Source: an uncultured Bacilli bacterium (GTDB lineage Bacteria > Bacillota_I > Bacilli_A > RF39 > UBA660). From it: a stretch of DNA of 12,350 nt. Shown here piece after piece: positions 5,054 through 12,350 of this stretch (its first letter is position 1; every line of letters begins with the position of its first letter). The translations under genes and the position numbers were made by a program. The notes under the pieces were generated by a model. It did not search any database, was not told the DNA's origin, and was given only the letters and a program-made list of their open reading frames with translations. Location of the stretch: positions 1-12,350 of the forward strand of contig CAKOLP010000011.1 of the NCBI GenBank assembly GCA_934096025.1, in the 5' to 3' direction.

Positions 5054-6961
5054 ATGCATTTAAGTATTCCGTTATTATTATTAAGTTTAATTTATACGAT
5101 ATTTATAACAATATTATTTATGAAAAAAAGAAAGTTATTTAATGTGGAAATATCCATATTTTCTGTGCAATTATTTGTAACAATTGTTGGAATTGTTTTG
5201 GATTTAATTGGTATATATGCTAATATGAATTTACCTGATGATAGTTTTGTAAGGTGGTTGATAGTTAAAGTTTATTTATTATTTTTAATCACCTTTACTG
5301 GGCTACTTACTGTATATCTATATTCTATTTCTAAAGAAGCTGGAACTTTTAAATCTCTTAGTGATATATTGTTGAAAAAAAAGTTTATTTTAATTTTATA
5401 TTTTATTGTAACCATGATTTTATTTATTTTACCATTTTCATATTATAATAATGGAAATGCTATATATGTTTATGGATTATGTTGTAATTATGTTTATTTA
5501 GTTGTGGGATTAAATATTATTTCTTGGATATTTATTATTATTAAAAAACGTAATACGATTGAAAAAAGGAAAATAGCTCCTATAATTACTTTTATTATAA
5601 TAACTGTACCGGTGATTTTGGTTCAAAAAAATCATCCAGAATATTTATTAGTAACTAGTCTAGCTGCTTTTATTACTTTGTTTATGTATCATACGATAGA
5701 AAATCCTGATGTTATAATGATTAATCAATTACAATTAGCTAAAGAAAAAGCTGAAAGTGCTAATCGTGCTAAGTCAGATTTTTTATCAAGTATGTCTCAT
5801 GAGATAAGAACTCCTTTGAATGCTATTGTGGGTCTATCGGAAGATAATTTATCTTATAAAGATAAAATGCCAAAAGAAGTAATAGAAAACTCTATGGATA
5901 TAGTCAGTGCCTCCCAAACTCTTTTGGAAATTGTGGGACATATACTAGATATAAGCAAAATTGAAGCTGATAAAATGGAAATTATTGAAGAAACCTATAA
6001 TTTTAAAGAAGAAGTTACTAATTTATGTAGGATTACAAAGACACGTATAGGTGAAAAAAATGTTGTGCTAAACATAAATATCTCTAATGATATTCCTGAT
6101 CTTTTAATTGGGGATAAAGGAAAAGTAAAAGAAATAATTAATAATATTTTAGTTAATGCAATTAAATATACAGATGAGGGGAAGATAGATTTAGATTTTA
6201 AGTGTAAAAATGATTATAATAAAAACATTACAAATATTGTTTTTTCCTGTAAGGATACAGGAAAAGGTATTAAAGAAGATCAATTAAATAGGTTGTTTGT
6301 AAAATTTGATAGATTAGATGTAGAAAAAAATACCTCTATTGAGGGAACTGGGTTAGGGCTTTCGATAACGAAGTCTTTAGTTGAATTAATGAATGGAAAA
6401 ATAAGTGTTGAATCTGAATATAATATAGGATCAACATTTACGGTCGAGATACCTCAAAAAATAGATAAAATAAAATTAAATGAAGAATTAAATAATATTC
6501 CGGATATTTTTAACCAAGAAACAAATAGTTATAAAAACAAAAAAATATTGATTGTAGATGATAACAAATTAAATATTAAGGTTGCGCAAAGAGCATTAAA
6601 AGATTTTGAGTGTATTATTGATGAATGTTATGATGGAGTAGAGTGTTTAGAAAAAATTAAACAAGGAAATACATATGATTTGATTTTAATGGATATAATG
6701 ATGCCTAATATGAATGGGGAAACTTGCTTACAAAATTTGCAGAAAATAGATTCTTTTTCTACACCGGTCATAGCTTTAACAGCAGATGCAATTGTAGGTG
6801 CTAAAGAAAAATATTTAAAAGAGGGATTTTGTGATTATATTTCTAAACCTTTTAATAAAGAACAAATAAAAGAAAAATTAGATAAAGTTTTTACTGAAAG
6901 CGAAAACATTGGTAATAAAATAGATTGGAATAATGTACCAAAATATTACATTGGTGATTAA
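5054..6961 (+). CDS. Hybrid sensor histidine kinase with multi-pass membrane sensor and receiver domain
   Basis: The 635-residue protein has three parts. The N-terminus (about 4-213) holds roughly seven hydrophobic helices (about 4-22, 33-55, 68-90, 110-128, 145-163, 174-191, 197-213), like the seven-TM sensor regions of some Firmicutes kinases. The kinase core has the H-box SHEIRTPLN (248-256, phospho-acceptor His249), N-box NNILVNAIKYT (363-373), G1 DTGKGI (401-406) and G2 GTGLGL (431-436). The C-terminal receiver (about 496-613) has the acidic pair Asp502-Asp503, acceptor Asp547 in LMDIMMPN, Thr577 and Lys598. All catalytic positions are present. There is no PAS, HAMP, HPt or DNA-binding output domain, and no separate response regulator lies nearby, so the target of the phosphorelay is unknown. 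The signal is also unknown; a membrane or lipid cue would fit the acyltransferase next door, but that is inference. Confidence 0.9.
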   Translation: MHLSIPLLLLSLIYTIFITILFMKKRKLFNVEISIFSVQLFVTIVGIVLDLIGIYANMNLPDDSFVRWLIVKVYLLFLITFTGLLTVYLYSISKEAGTFKSLSDILLKKKFILILYFIVTMILFILPFSYYNNGNAIYVYGLCCNYVYLVVGLNIISWIFIIIKKRNTIEKRKIAPIITFIIITVPVILVQKNHPEYLLVTSLAAFITLFMYHTIENPDVIMINQLQLAKEKAESANRAKSDFLSSMSHEIRTPLNAIVGLSEDNLSYKDKMPKEVIENSMDIVSASQTLLEIVGHILDISKIEADKMEIIEETYNFKEEVTNLCRITKTRIGEKNVVLNINISNDIPDLLIGDKGKVKEIINNILVNAIKYTDEGKIDLDFKCKNDYNKNITNIVFSCKDTGKGIKEDQLNRLFVKFDRLDVEKNTSIEGTGLGLSITKSLVELMNGKISVESEYNIGSTFTVEIPQKIDKIKLNEELNNIPDIFNQETNSYKNKKILIVDDNKLNIKVAQRALKDFECIIDECYDGVECLEKIKQGNTYDLILMDIMMPNMNGETCLQNLQKIDSFSTPVIALTADAIVGAKEKYLKEGFCDYISKPFNKEQIKEKLDKVFTESENIGNKIDWNNVPKYYIGD

Positions 6962-6986
6962 CTCTGTTAAAAGCAGAGTTTTTATT
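6960..6986 (+). terminator. Intrinsic terminator after the sensor kinase
   Basis: AACTCTG (6960-6966), loop TTAAAAG, CAGAGTT (6974-6980), then TTTATT. The stem begins within the kinase stop codon. It separates this unit from polA. Confidence 0.8.
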
Positions 6987-7006
6987 ATGGCTATTTAGAA
7001 AAACTG

Positions 7007-7015
7007 TGTTATACT
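7007..7015 (+). promoter_or_regulatory. Extended -10 promoter of the polA operon
   Basis: TGTTATACT: TATACT (7010-7015) preceded by TG one base upstream. No good -35 is found 16-18 bp upstream; the best is a three-of-six match near 6987. An extended -10 can work without a strong -35. Transcription would start near 7021, about 12 bases before the polA ATG. Confidence 0.55.
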
Positions 7016-7032
7016 TTTAATGGTGATGTAAA

Positions 7033-9579
7033 ATGAAAAAACTTATTTTAATAGATGGAAATAATTTGATGTTTAGAAGTTATTATGCAACAGCTTATTC
7101 AGGTAAGATGATGAAAAATTCTAAAGGATTGCCAACAAATGCTTTATTTGGGTTTGTATCAATGCTAAATAAAATAATTGCTGAGGAAAATCCAGAGTAT
7201 ATGGCTGTAGCTTTTGATATTGGCCAAAACTTTCGAAAAAGTGAATATTCTTTTTATAAAGAGGGGAGAACAGCAACTCCGGATGAATTAAAAATACAAA
7301 TGCCTATTGCTAGAGAAATTTTAGATAAAATGGGAATTAAGCACTTTGAACTTGCGCCATATGAAGCAGATGATATAGTGGGAACTATAGTTAAAATGAC
7401 TGAAGATGATAAAGATTTTGCTTCTTTAATAGTATCTAGTGATAAAGATTTATTGCAATTAATTAGTTATGAAACTGAGGTTAAGCTTTTAAAACAGACT
7501 GGATTTATTCGTTATAATTATGAAACGTTTGTAAATGATTATGGATTTGAACCTATTAAAATGATTGATTTAAAAGCTTTAATGGGAGATTCTTCAGATA
7601 ATATTCCGGGGGTAAAAGGTATCGGGGAAAAAACAGCGATTAAATTGCTTCAGGAATATCATAGTTTAGAAAATTTATATGACAATATAGAAAGTGTTAC
7701 AGGAAAAACTAAGGAAAAATTAGTTTCTGACAAAGAAATGGCTTTTATTAGTAAAAAGATAGCTACGATTTATAGAGATGTTCCTTTAAATATTAATTTA
7801 GAAGATTTAAAATATGCCCCAGATGATAATAATGGACTTATTGAATTGTTTAAAGAACTAGAGTTTTTCTCGTTTTTAAAAAATATGGATTTAAAAAAGA
7901 AAACTGAAGAAATTACTTATGAAAAAGTAACAAGTATTCCAGAGTTGGGAGATGATATTGCTATTGAATTAATGCTTGATAGTGAATACTATCATCATGC
8001 AAATATTGTAGGGTTAGCTGTTAGTGATGAAGCATATAACTATTATATTGAGAAAGATTATGTTAAAGAGTTTTTGGATAAAATAAAAACAAAAAATATT
8101 ATTGCTTATGACGCTAAAAAGGTTATTTGTAGTACCAACGTAAAAATTAATTGTGTTGATGATGTTATGATAATGGCATATTTATTAAATCTAAATATAA
8201 AGGATGATTTAGCTTACTTGGCAAATCAAGATAATGAAGACTTTTTATATTATGAAAACATGAAAAAAAGTGGGTTTATGAATATTGAAAAAGAACTTGT
8301 TAAACGTAGTAGGTTCCTTTATGATAAAGTTAAAAGTATGCGCGAAAGTATTTTAGAAAATGGGTATAATGATTTATATCGAAAAATTGAAATGCCTCTT
8401 TTATATGTTTTAGCAGATATGGAACTTACAGGAATTATTTGTAAAAGGGAAGTACTTTTGGATATGAGTAAAGATTTAAATGGAAAAATAAAGGCTTTAA
8501 CAGAAGAAATATATGCCCTTGCTGGAGAAACATTTAATATAGGAAGCCCTAAGCAGTTGGGAAGTATTTTATTTGAGAAATTAGAACTTGCCAAGGGAAA
8601 GAAGAATAAAACTGGATATAAAACAGATATAAAAGTTTTAGAAAAACTAAGAGATAAACATCCGATAATAGAAAAGATATTGGAATATAGAAATTTAGCT
8701 AAGCTTAAAAGTACTTATATTGAGGGATTAGCAAATTATATTCAAGAAGATGGTAAAATTCATACTATTTATAAACAAACTTTGACTAGGACAGGGCGTT
8801 TATCTTCGGTTGATCCTAATTTACAAAATATTCCAGTTAAAGAAGAATTAGGTCGGAGTATTAGAAAAGCTTTTGTGCCTCTATATGATTGCTTTTTAAG
8901 TGCCGATTATTCCCAAGTTGAATTAAGGGTTATGGCTTCTTTATCTAATTGTCAAAGTTTAATTCAAGCTTTCAATGCAGGAGAAGATATTCATACTCAT
9001 GTTGCTAGTGAAATTTTTAAAGTAAAAGATGAAGAAGTAACGAAAACTATGCGACGCTGTGCTAAAGCTGTAACATTTGGAATTATTTATGGCATAAGTG
9101 GTTTTGGCCTAGGGGAAAATTTACATATTTCTAAAAAAGATGCCGATTTATATATTGAAAAATTTTATAACTTATATCCAGAAATTAAAGAATATACTAA
9201 TAAATCCCAAGAAGAAGCTCGTAATACTGGGGGGGTAAAGACTTTATTTGGGCGTAAAAGAATAATTGATGAGATTAAAAATCCGAATTACTTGATTCGC
9301 CAAATGGGGGAACGTATGGCTATGAATACTCCGATACAAGGGACAAGTGCCGATTTAATGAAATTAGCGATGATTAAAGTTTATGAAAGATTTCAAAAAG
9401 AAAATATTACAAGTAAAATGCTTTTACAAGTTCATGATGAAATAATAGTAGATTGCAAAAATAGTGAACTTGCTAAAATAAAGGAAATAGTAAAAGAAGA
9501 AATGGAAAATGTTTACGAATTAGCTTCGCCATTAAAAGTAGAAATAAATACCGGTATAAACTGGTATGAAGCAAAGTAG
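7033..9579 (+). CDS. polA: DNA polymerase I (5'-3' exonuclease and polymerase; proofreading domain degenerate)
   Basis: Fills gaps in excision repair and removes Okazaki primers. The 848-residue protein has an N-terminal 5'-3' exonuclease/FEN domain (1-290) with Asp8 (LIDGN), Asp62 (AFD), EADD (111-114), SSDKD (135-139) and the helix-hairpin-helix entry GDSSDNIPG (185-193). The middle domain (about 300-450) has the fold of the 3'-5' exonuclease but lacks the DxE metal-binding motif: the matching stretch is IELMLDSEYYHH (311-322), like Bacillus enzymes that cannot proofread. The polymerase domain has motif A DYSQVELR (625-632), motif B RRCAKAVTFGIIYG (674-687, Lys678, Phe682, Tyr686) and motif C VHDE (800-803). 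Phe682 is the residue that discriminates against dideoxynucleotides in this family. GGTGAT (7022-7027) is its ribosome binding site. It leads an operon with mutM and the serpin gene. Confidence 0.97.
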   Translation: MKKLILIDGNNLMFRSYYATAYSGKMMKNSKGLPTNALFGFVSMLNKIIAEENPEYMAVAFDIGQNFRKSEYSFYKEGRTATPDELKIQMPIAREILDKMGIKHFELAPYEADDIVGTIVKMTEDDKDFASLIVSSDKDLLQLISYETEVKLLKQTGFIRYNYETFVNDYGFEPIKMIDLKALMGDSSDNIPGVKGIGEKTAIKLLQEYHSLENLYDNIESVTGKTKEKLVSDKEMAFISKKIATIYRDVPLNINLEDLKYAPDDNNGLIELFKELEFFSFLKNMDLKKKTEEITYEKVTSIPELGDDIAIELMLDSEYYHHANIVGLAVSDEAYNYYIEKDYVKEFLDKIKTKNIIAYDAKKVICSTNVKINCVDDVMIMAYLLNLNIKDDLAYLANQDNEDFLYYENMKKSGFMNIEKELVKRSRFLYDKVKSMRESILENGYNDLYRKIEMPLLYVLADMELTGIICKREVLLDMSKDLNGKIKALTEEIYALAGETFNIGSPKQLGSILFEKLELAKGKKNKTGYKTDIKVLEKLRDKHPIIEKILEYRNLAKLKSTYIEGLANYIQEDGKIHTIYKQTLTRTGRLSSVDPNLQNIPVKEELGRSIRKAFVPLYDCFLSADYSQVELRVMASLSNCQSLIQAFNAGEDIHTHVASEIFKVKDEEVTKTMRRCAKAVTFGIIYGISGFGLGENLHISKKDADLYIEKFYNLYPEIKEYTNKSQEEARNTGGVKTLFGRKRIIDEIKNPNYLIRQMGERMAMNTPIQGTSADLMKLAMIKVYERFQKENITSKMLLQVHDEIIVDCKNSELAKIKEIVKEEMENVYELASPLKVEINTGINWYEAK

Positions 9580-9584
9580 GTGAT
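9579..9584 (+). promoter_or_regulatory. Ribosome binding site of mutM overlapping the polA stop
   Basis: GGTGAT uses the last base of the polA TAG stop and ends three bases before ATG 9588, so ribosomes finishing polA are placed directly at mutM (probable translational coupling). Confidence 0.6.
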
Positions 9585-9587
9585 ATT

Positions 9588-10409
9588 ATGCCAGAAATAG
9601 CAGAAGTAGAAACAGTAAAAAATGCTTTAAAAAGACAAATTTTAAATAAGAAAATTATTGATGTTAAAGTATATTATCCTAAAATGATTGAAAGTGATTT
9701 AAAGGAATTTAAAGAAATTTTAATTAATCGTGAGTTTGAAGATATTAAAAGAATAGGTAAATGGTTGTTATTTGATTTACATGATTATTATTTGTTAAGT
9801 CATTTGAGAATGGAAGGGAAATTTTTTGTTAAAAAGAGTAGTGAAGAACATAATAAACATGAACATGTTGTCATCAATTTCTCTGATAATACCGATTTAA
9901 GATACCATGATACGAGGAAGTTTGGGCGCATGAACTTGGTTAAAAAAGAAGACTTAAATAAAGTTGAAGCTATCAAAAAACAAGGTTATGAGCCAGGGGA
10001 TAAACGATTAACAAAAGAATATTTATATGATAAGATTCATAAAAAGAATATTCCGATTAAAACGGTTTTACTTGACCAAACGATTATAAGTGGTCTTGGA
10101 AATATCTATGTTAATGAGGTATTGTTTGCATCTTTAATTCACCCTTTAAAAAAAGCATCTTTAATTTCTATAGATGAATGTGAAATGATTATATATTCAA
10201 GTAATAAAATTATAAAAAAAGCCATTGAAATGGGAGGAACCACTATTAAGAGTTATACCTCAAGTCTGGGCGTCACTGGTCATTTTCAAGATTATTTAAT
10301 GGTACATAAAAGAGAGGGTGAGGCTTGTAAAGTTTGTGGAACTATTATAGCTTGTATTAAAATTGGCGGCAGAAGTTCATATTTTTGCCCAGAATGTCAA
10401 AAGAATTAA
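9588..10409 (+). CDS. mutM: Formamidopyrimidine-DNA glycosylase (Fpg/MutM)
   Basis: Removes oxidised purines such as 8-oxoguanine and cleaves the abasic site by beta/delta elimination. The 273-residue protein has the usual length. Catalytic Pro2 and Glu3 are present (MPEIAEVETV; most relatives read MPELPEVE). Lys58 (RIGKWLL) is the conserved lysine. LRMEG (73-77) and HDTRKFGR (107-114) are the DNA-probing loops. The helix-two-turn-helix contains DQTIISGLGNIYVNE (163-177). The C-terminal zinc finger has Cys247, Cys250, Cys267 and Cys270, with Arg262 in GGRSSYFC. The gene starts eight bases after polA, an arrangement common in Bacilli; there coaE often follows, but here a serpin gene does. Confidence 0.96.
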   Translation: MPEIAEVETVKNALKRQILNKKIIDVKVYYPKMIESDLKEFKEILINREFEDIKRIGKWLLFDLHDYYLLSHLRMEGKFFVKKSSEEHNKHEHVVINFSDNTDLRYHDTRKFGRMNLVKKEDLNKVEAIKKQGYEPGDKRLTKEYLYDKIHKKNIPIKTVLLDQTIISGLGNIYVNEVLFASLIHPLKKASLISIDECEMIIYSSNKIIKKAIEMGGTTIKSYTSSLGVTGHFQDYLMVHKREGEACKVCGTIIACIKIGGRSSYFCPECQKN

Positions 10410-10421
10410 AAAAGAGAACTA

Positions 10422-11993
10422 ATGAAAAAGAAAAAATTATTTATATTTTTGGGAACTATAGTTTTGGTTGTGGTTCTTGGATTGCCGTTTTTGCTTAAGA
10501 AAGATAATGTTATAAATAAGGATACTGATACAAAAAAAGTTACTTCGGTTTACCGTATGTCTGGTTATAGCTTAGAAGCATTTGATTTATATTTTTTAAA
10601 TTCAGAAGATAATAAAAACAATATGGTATATAGTCCTTTGTCAATTAAATATGCTCTAGAAATGTTGCATGATGGATCTAGTGGAAATTCTAAGGCACAA
10701 CTTGGTGCTATTATTGGTGATTATGAAGCAAAAAAATACCTAAATAGTGCTAATATGTCATTTGCTAATGCTTTATTTATTCAAGATGAGTCCAAAAACG
10801 CTATTAAAAATAATTATATAAATACCCTAAATAATAAATACAATGCAAGTATTATATATGATTCTTTTAACAGTCCAGATAACATTAATAAATGGATTAG
10901 TGACAAGACTTTAGGTTTATTAAAAGATGTTGTAGATGATGTTAAGGATAAGGATTTTCTTTTAGTTAATGCTTTAGGCATAGATATGGAATGGAAAAAT
11001 GTTATTCAACCTGTTCCAGAAAAAGAACCTTATGACAAATTACATAGTGATTTTGATGGAGAATTTATAGTTACTTATCCGCATGAAAAAGAGGCGATTG
11101 ATCCAATTACTTATTATGTGGAAGTGGGCTTATTAGATAGTGATTATTTTCCAACTATAAATTTTAATGGTAAGGATAGTAAGGGCTTGATGTTTGCTGC
11201 ATCAATTAATAATTACGATATTATTAATACTTTAGGAAAAGAAAATATTGAAAATAATATTAGAAAAGAATATGAGAAATTTGTAGCAGCAGACACTTGT
11301 GGTGAGGCATCTTACGAAAGTACAGATAAAGTAGTAAGCAAGTATATGAGTGAACTTGGTGCTAATTATAAAGATGTTGCATCATCTACTGACTTTCGGT
11401 ATTTAGATAATGAAGATGTTAAAGTATTTGCTAAGGAATTAAAAGAGTATAATAATACTACTTTTGAATACGTTGCTATTATGCCTAAAGAAAAAGAATT
11501 AGCTGATTATATTAAAAATGTAAATGTAAAAGATATTAATAAAGTTATTTCTGATTTAGTACCAATAACTTTAGAAGCAAGTGAAAAGAATGTAATTACT
11601 AAGATTGAGGGAATGCTTCCTATATTTAAATTTGATTATGACTTGAATTTACAAAAAGATTTAGAAACTTTGGGGGTAAAGGATATTTTTGATATAGATA
11701 AAGCTGATTTATCTAATTTAACAACTATGCAAAAAACTTATATTTCTGAGGTTAAACACAAAGCAAATATTGAATTTTCTAATGAGGGTATTAAAGCTTC
11801 AGCTTCTACGATTGTCGGAGGAAAAGGAGATATTGGTTGTGAGTTTGATTATCTTTATGAAGTACCAGTTAAAACAATTGATTTAAATTTTGATAAGCCC
11901 TTTATGTTTATAATAAGGGATAAGTATACTGGAGAAGTTTGGTTTGCTGGTAGTGTATATGAGGGGATAGCTCAAGATTTGCATATGAAATAA
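10422..11993 (+). CDS. Membrane-anchored serpin-family protease inhibitor with a large insertion
   Basis: The 523-residue protein starts with MKKKK and a hydrophobic helix (6-25) without a lipobox or clear cleavage site, so it is probably anchored with its body outside the cell. Serpin landmarks follow in order: NMVYSPLSIKYALEMLHDG (67-85), SFANALFI (113-120), INKWISDKTLGLL (155-167), LVNALGIDMEWKN (181-193), IFKFDYDLNLQKDLETLG (401-418), VKHKANIEFSNEGIKASAST (444-463) and FDKPFMFIIRD (490-500). The hinge has small residues at P12-P9 and Thr at P8, which suggests an inhibitor that can trap a protease; P14 is Ile instead of the usual Thr or Ser. Residues about 195-335 are much longer than in ordinary serpins (350-400 residues in all). 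The reactive loop after the hinge is also about 12 residues longer. Only two cysteines exist (293 and 473). It starts 12 bases after mutM with a weak ribosome site (AGAGAA). The target protease is unknown. Confidence 0.88.
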   Translation: MKKKKLFIFLGTIVLVVVLGLPFLLKKDNVINKDTDTKKVTSVYRMSGYSLEAFDLYFLNSEDNKNNMVYSPLSIKYALEMLHDGSSGNSKAQLGAIIGDYEAKKYLNSANMSFANALFIQDESKNAIKNNYINTLNNKYNASIIYDSFNSPDNINKWISDKTLGLLKDVVDDVKDKDFLLVNALGIDMEWKNVIQPVPEKEPYDKLHSDFDGEFIVTYPHEKEAIDPITYYVEVGLLDSDYFPTINFNGKDSKGLMFAASINNYDIINTLGKENIENNIRKEYEKFVAADTCGEASYESTDKVVSKYMSELGANYKDVASSTDFRYLDNEDVKVFAKELKEYNNTTFEYVAIMPKEKELADYIKNVNVKDINKVISDLVPITLEASEKNVITKIEGMLPIFKFDYDLNLQKDLETLGVKDIFDIDKADLSNLTTMQKTYISEVKHKANIEFSNEGIKASASTIVGGKGDIGCEFDYLYEVPVKTIDLNFDKPFMFIIRDKYTGEVWFAGSVYEGIAQDLHMK

Positions 11994-12038
11994 ATATTAA
12001 TTATATTAATTAGTTATCGTTTATATTAAATATTTTTT
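11992..12038 (+). terminator. Possible weak terminator after the serpin gene
   Basis: AAATATT just after the stop can pair with AATATTT (about 12029-12035), with a large AT-rich loop, and the right arm runs into seven T. The stem is A/T only and imperfect beyond seven pairs, so this is a weak candidate for ending the polA-mutM-serpin transcript. Confidence 0.3.
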
Positions 12039-12066
12039 TGGAAAATTTCTGTAAGTTTATAATTTA

Positions 12067-12075
12067 TGTTATAAA
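12067..12075 (+). promoter_or_regulatory. Possible extended -10 promoter ahead of the decayed gene
   Basis: TGTTATAAA: TATAAA (12070-12075) with TG one base upstream. No good -35 at 16-18 bp. The region is so AT-rich that chance matches are expected. Confidence 0.3.
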
Positions 12076-12099
12076 ATATATTTTAAGAAAAGGTCTTGT

Positions 12100-12324
12100 A
12101 TGAAATGTTTTTAAGAGAAATTTGATGATAATTGTTATGAATTAGAACTATTAAGGTGATTTAGGGATAATTTTGTATCAAAAGAAGAAATAGAACGAGG
12201 AAATCATGATAAAGCGTATCGTGGATATAAAAACAGTGTTATAAATTTAGAAGAATATTTTGTTAAACCGATATTACAACAAAGATTTATAAGAATTTTA
12301 AAAAGTTCTTTGCATAAAAGTTAG
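12100..12324 (+). pseudogene. Decayed small gene with two in-frame stops; unrecognised, with a weak CFI-box-like motif
   Basis: An ATG with a ribosome site (AAAAGG, six bases upstream) opens MKCF, then TAA (12112-12114). The same frame continues as EKFDDNCYELELLR, then TGA (12157-12159), then FRDNFVSKEEIERGNHDK and on through YKNSVINLEEYF to a TAG at 12322-12324, about 74 codons in all. The codons look like those of the neighbouring genes, which argues for a former coding frame. CYELELLR-x-FRD recalls the ELxxLRxFRD block of CFI-box C-terminal domains, but only that piece fits. Reading TGA as Trp would heal only one stop, and all intact genes here use TGG. It could also be a chance frame. The rest of 11994-12350 holds no other gene. 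Confidence 0.45.
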
Positions 12325-12350
12325 TGAGTTTATTGTTTTATTGAAATAAC

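Noticed and set aside
5022..5060. A small leader peptide: AGGAG followed by TTG 5037 and a few codons ending just inside the kinase gene
   Set aside because: Too short and with a rare start; the GTGAGGTG site for the kinase ATG explains the purine-rich sequence.
8319..8594. A 91-codon open frame on the minus strand
   Set aside because: Antisense to the polymerase I gene, with no motif or ribosome site.
12157..12159. TGA read as tryptophan (genetic code 4)
   Set aside because: Every tryptophan in the intact genes is TGG, and the same frame also has a TAA that code 4 does not fix.

Overview
The window is a very AT-rich stretch of chromosome from a low-GC Gram-positive bacterium, read here as a Bacilli lineage close to the Mollicutes. 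Four points support this. There is a ClpB chaperone without its N-terminal domain, as in mycoplasmas, behind a HrcA-type CIRCE operator. The order rpsP-khpA and the pair polA-mutM are typical of Firmicutes. There is an intact sporulation sigma factor of the SigK type. The genetic code looks standard: all tryptophans in the genes are TGG, and no gene uses TGA as sense or stop. SigK suggests an organism that forms spores, or descends from one that did. The species cannot be named from this sequence.

Layout. 1-2211: a heat-shock transcription unit, with a consensus sigma-A promoter interleaved with CIRCE, then clpB. 2221-2803: a perfect palindrome carrying the likely rpsP promoter, then rpsP (ribosomal protein S16) and khpA (KH-domain RNA chaperone). 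Their probable terminator lies inside the oppositely oriented sigK gene. 2800-3495 (minus): sigK, convergent with khpA and overlapping it at the stop codons. 3496-3598: a divergent promoter region. 3599-6961: a HAD-phosphatase/PlsC-type acyltransferase fusion, then a multi-pass hybrid sensor histidine kinase, closed by a terminator. 7010-11993: an extended -10 promoter followed by polA, mutM and a membrane-anchored serpin with almost no spacing. 11994-12350: no intact gene, but a decayed reading frame with a good start and two in-frame stops.

How the genes fit together. Protein disaggregation, translation, DNA repair synthesis and base-excision repair are core housekeeping. The accessory material is the lipid-acyltransferase fusion next to a membrane sensor kinase, and the surface serpin that takes the place of the usual repair or cofactor genes behind mutM. 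The serpin is the most unusual protein here: it has a large insertion before its second half, an extended reactive-centre loop, and only two cysteines, one of them in that loop. No CRISPR array, insertion sequence, tRNA, rRNA or phage gene was seen.
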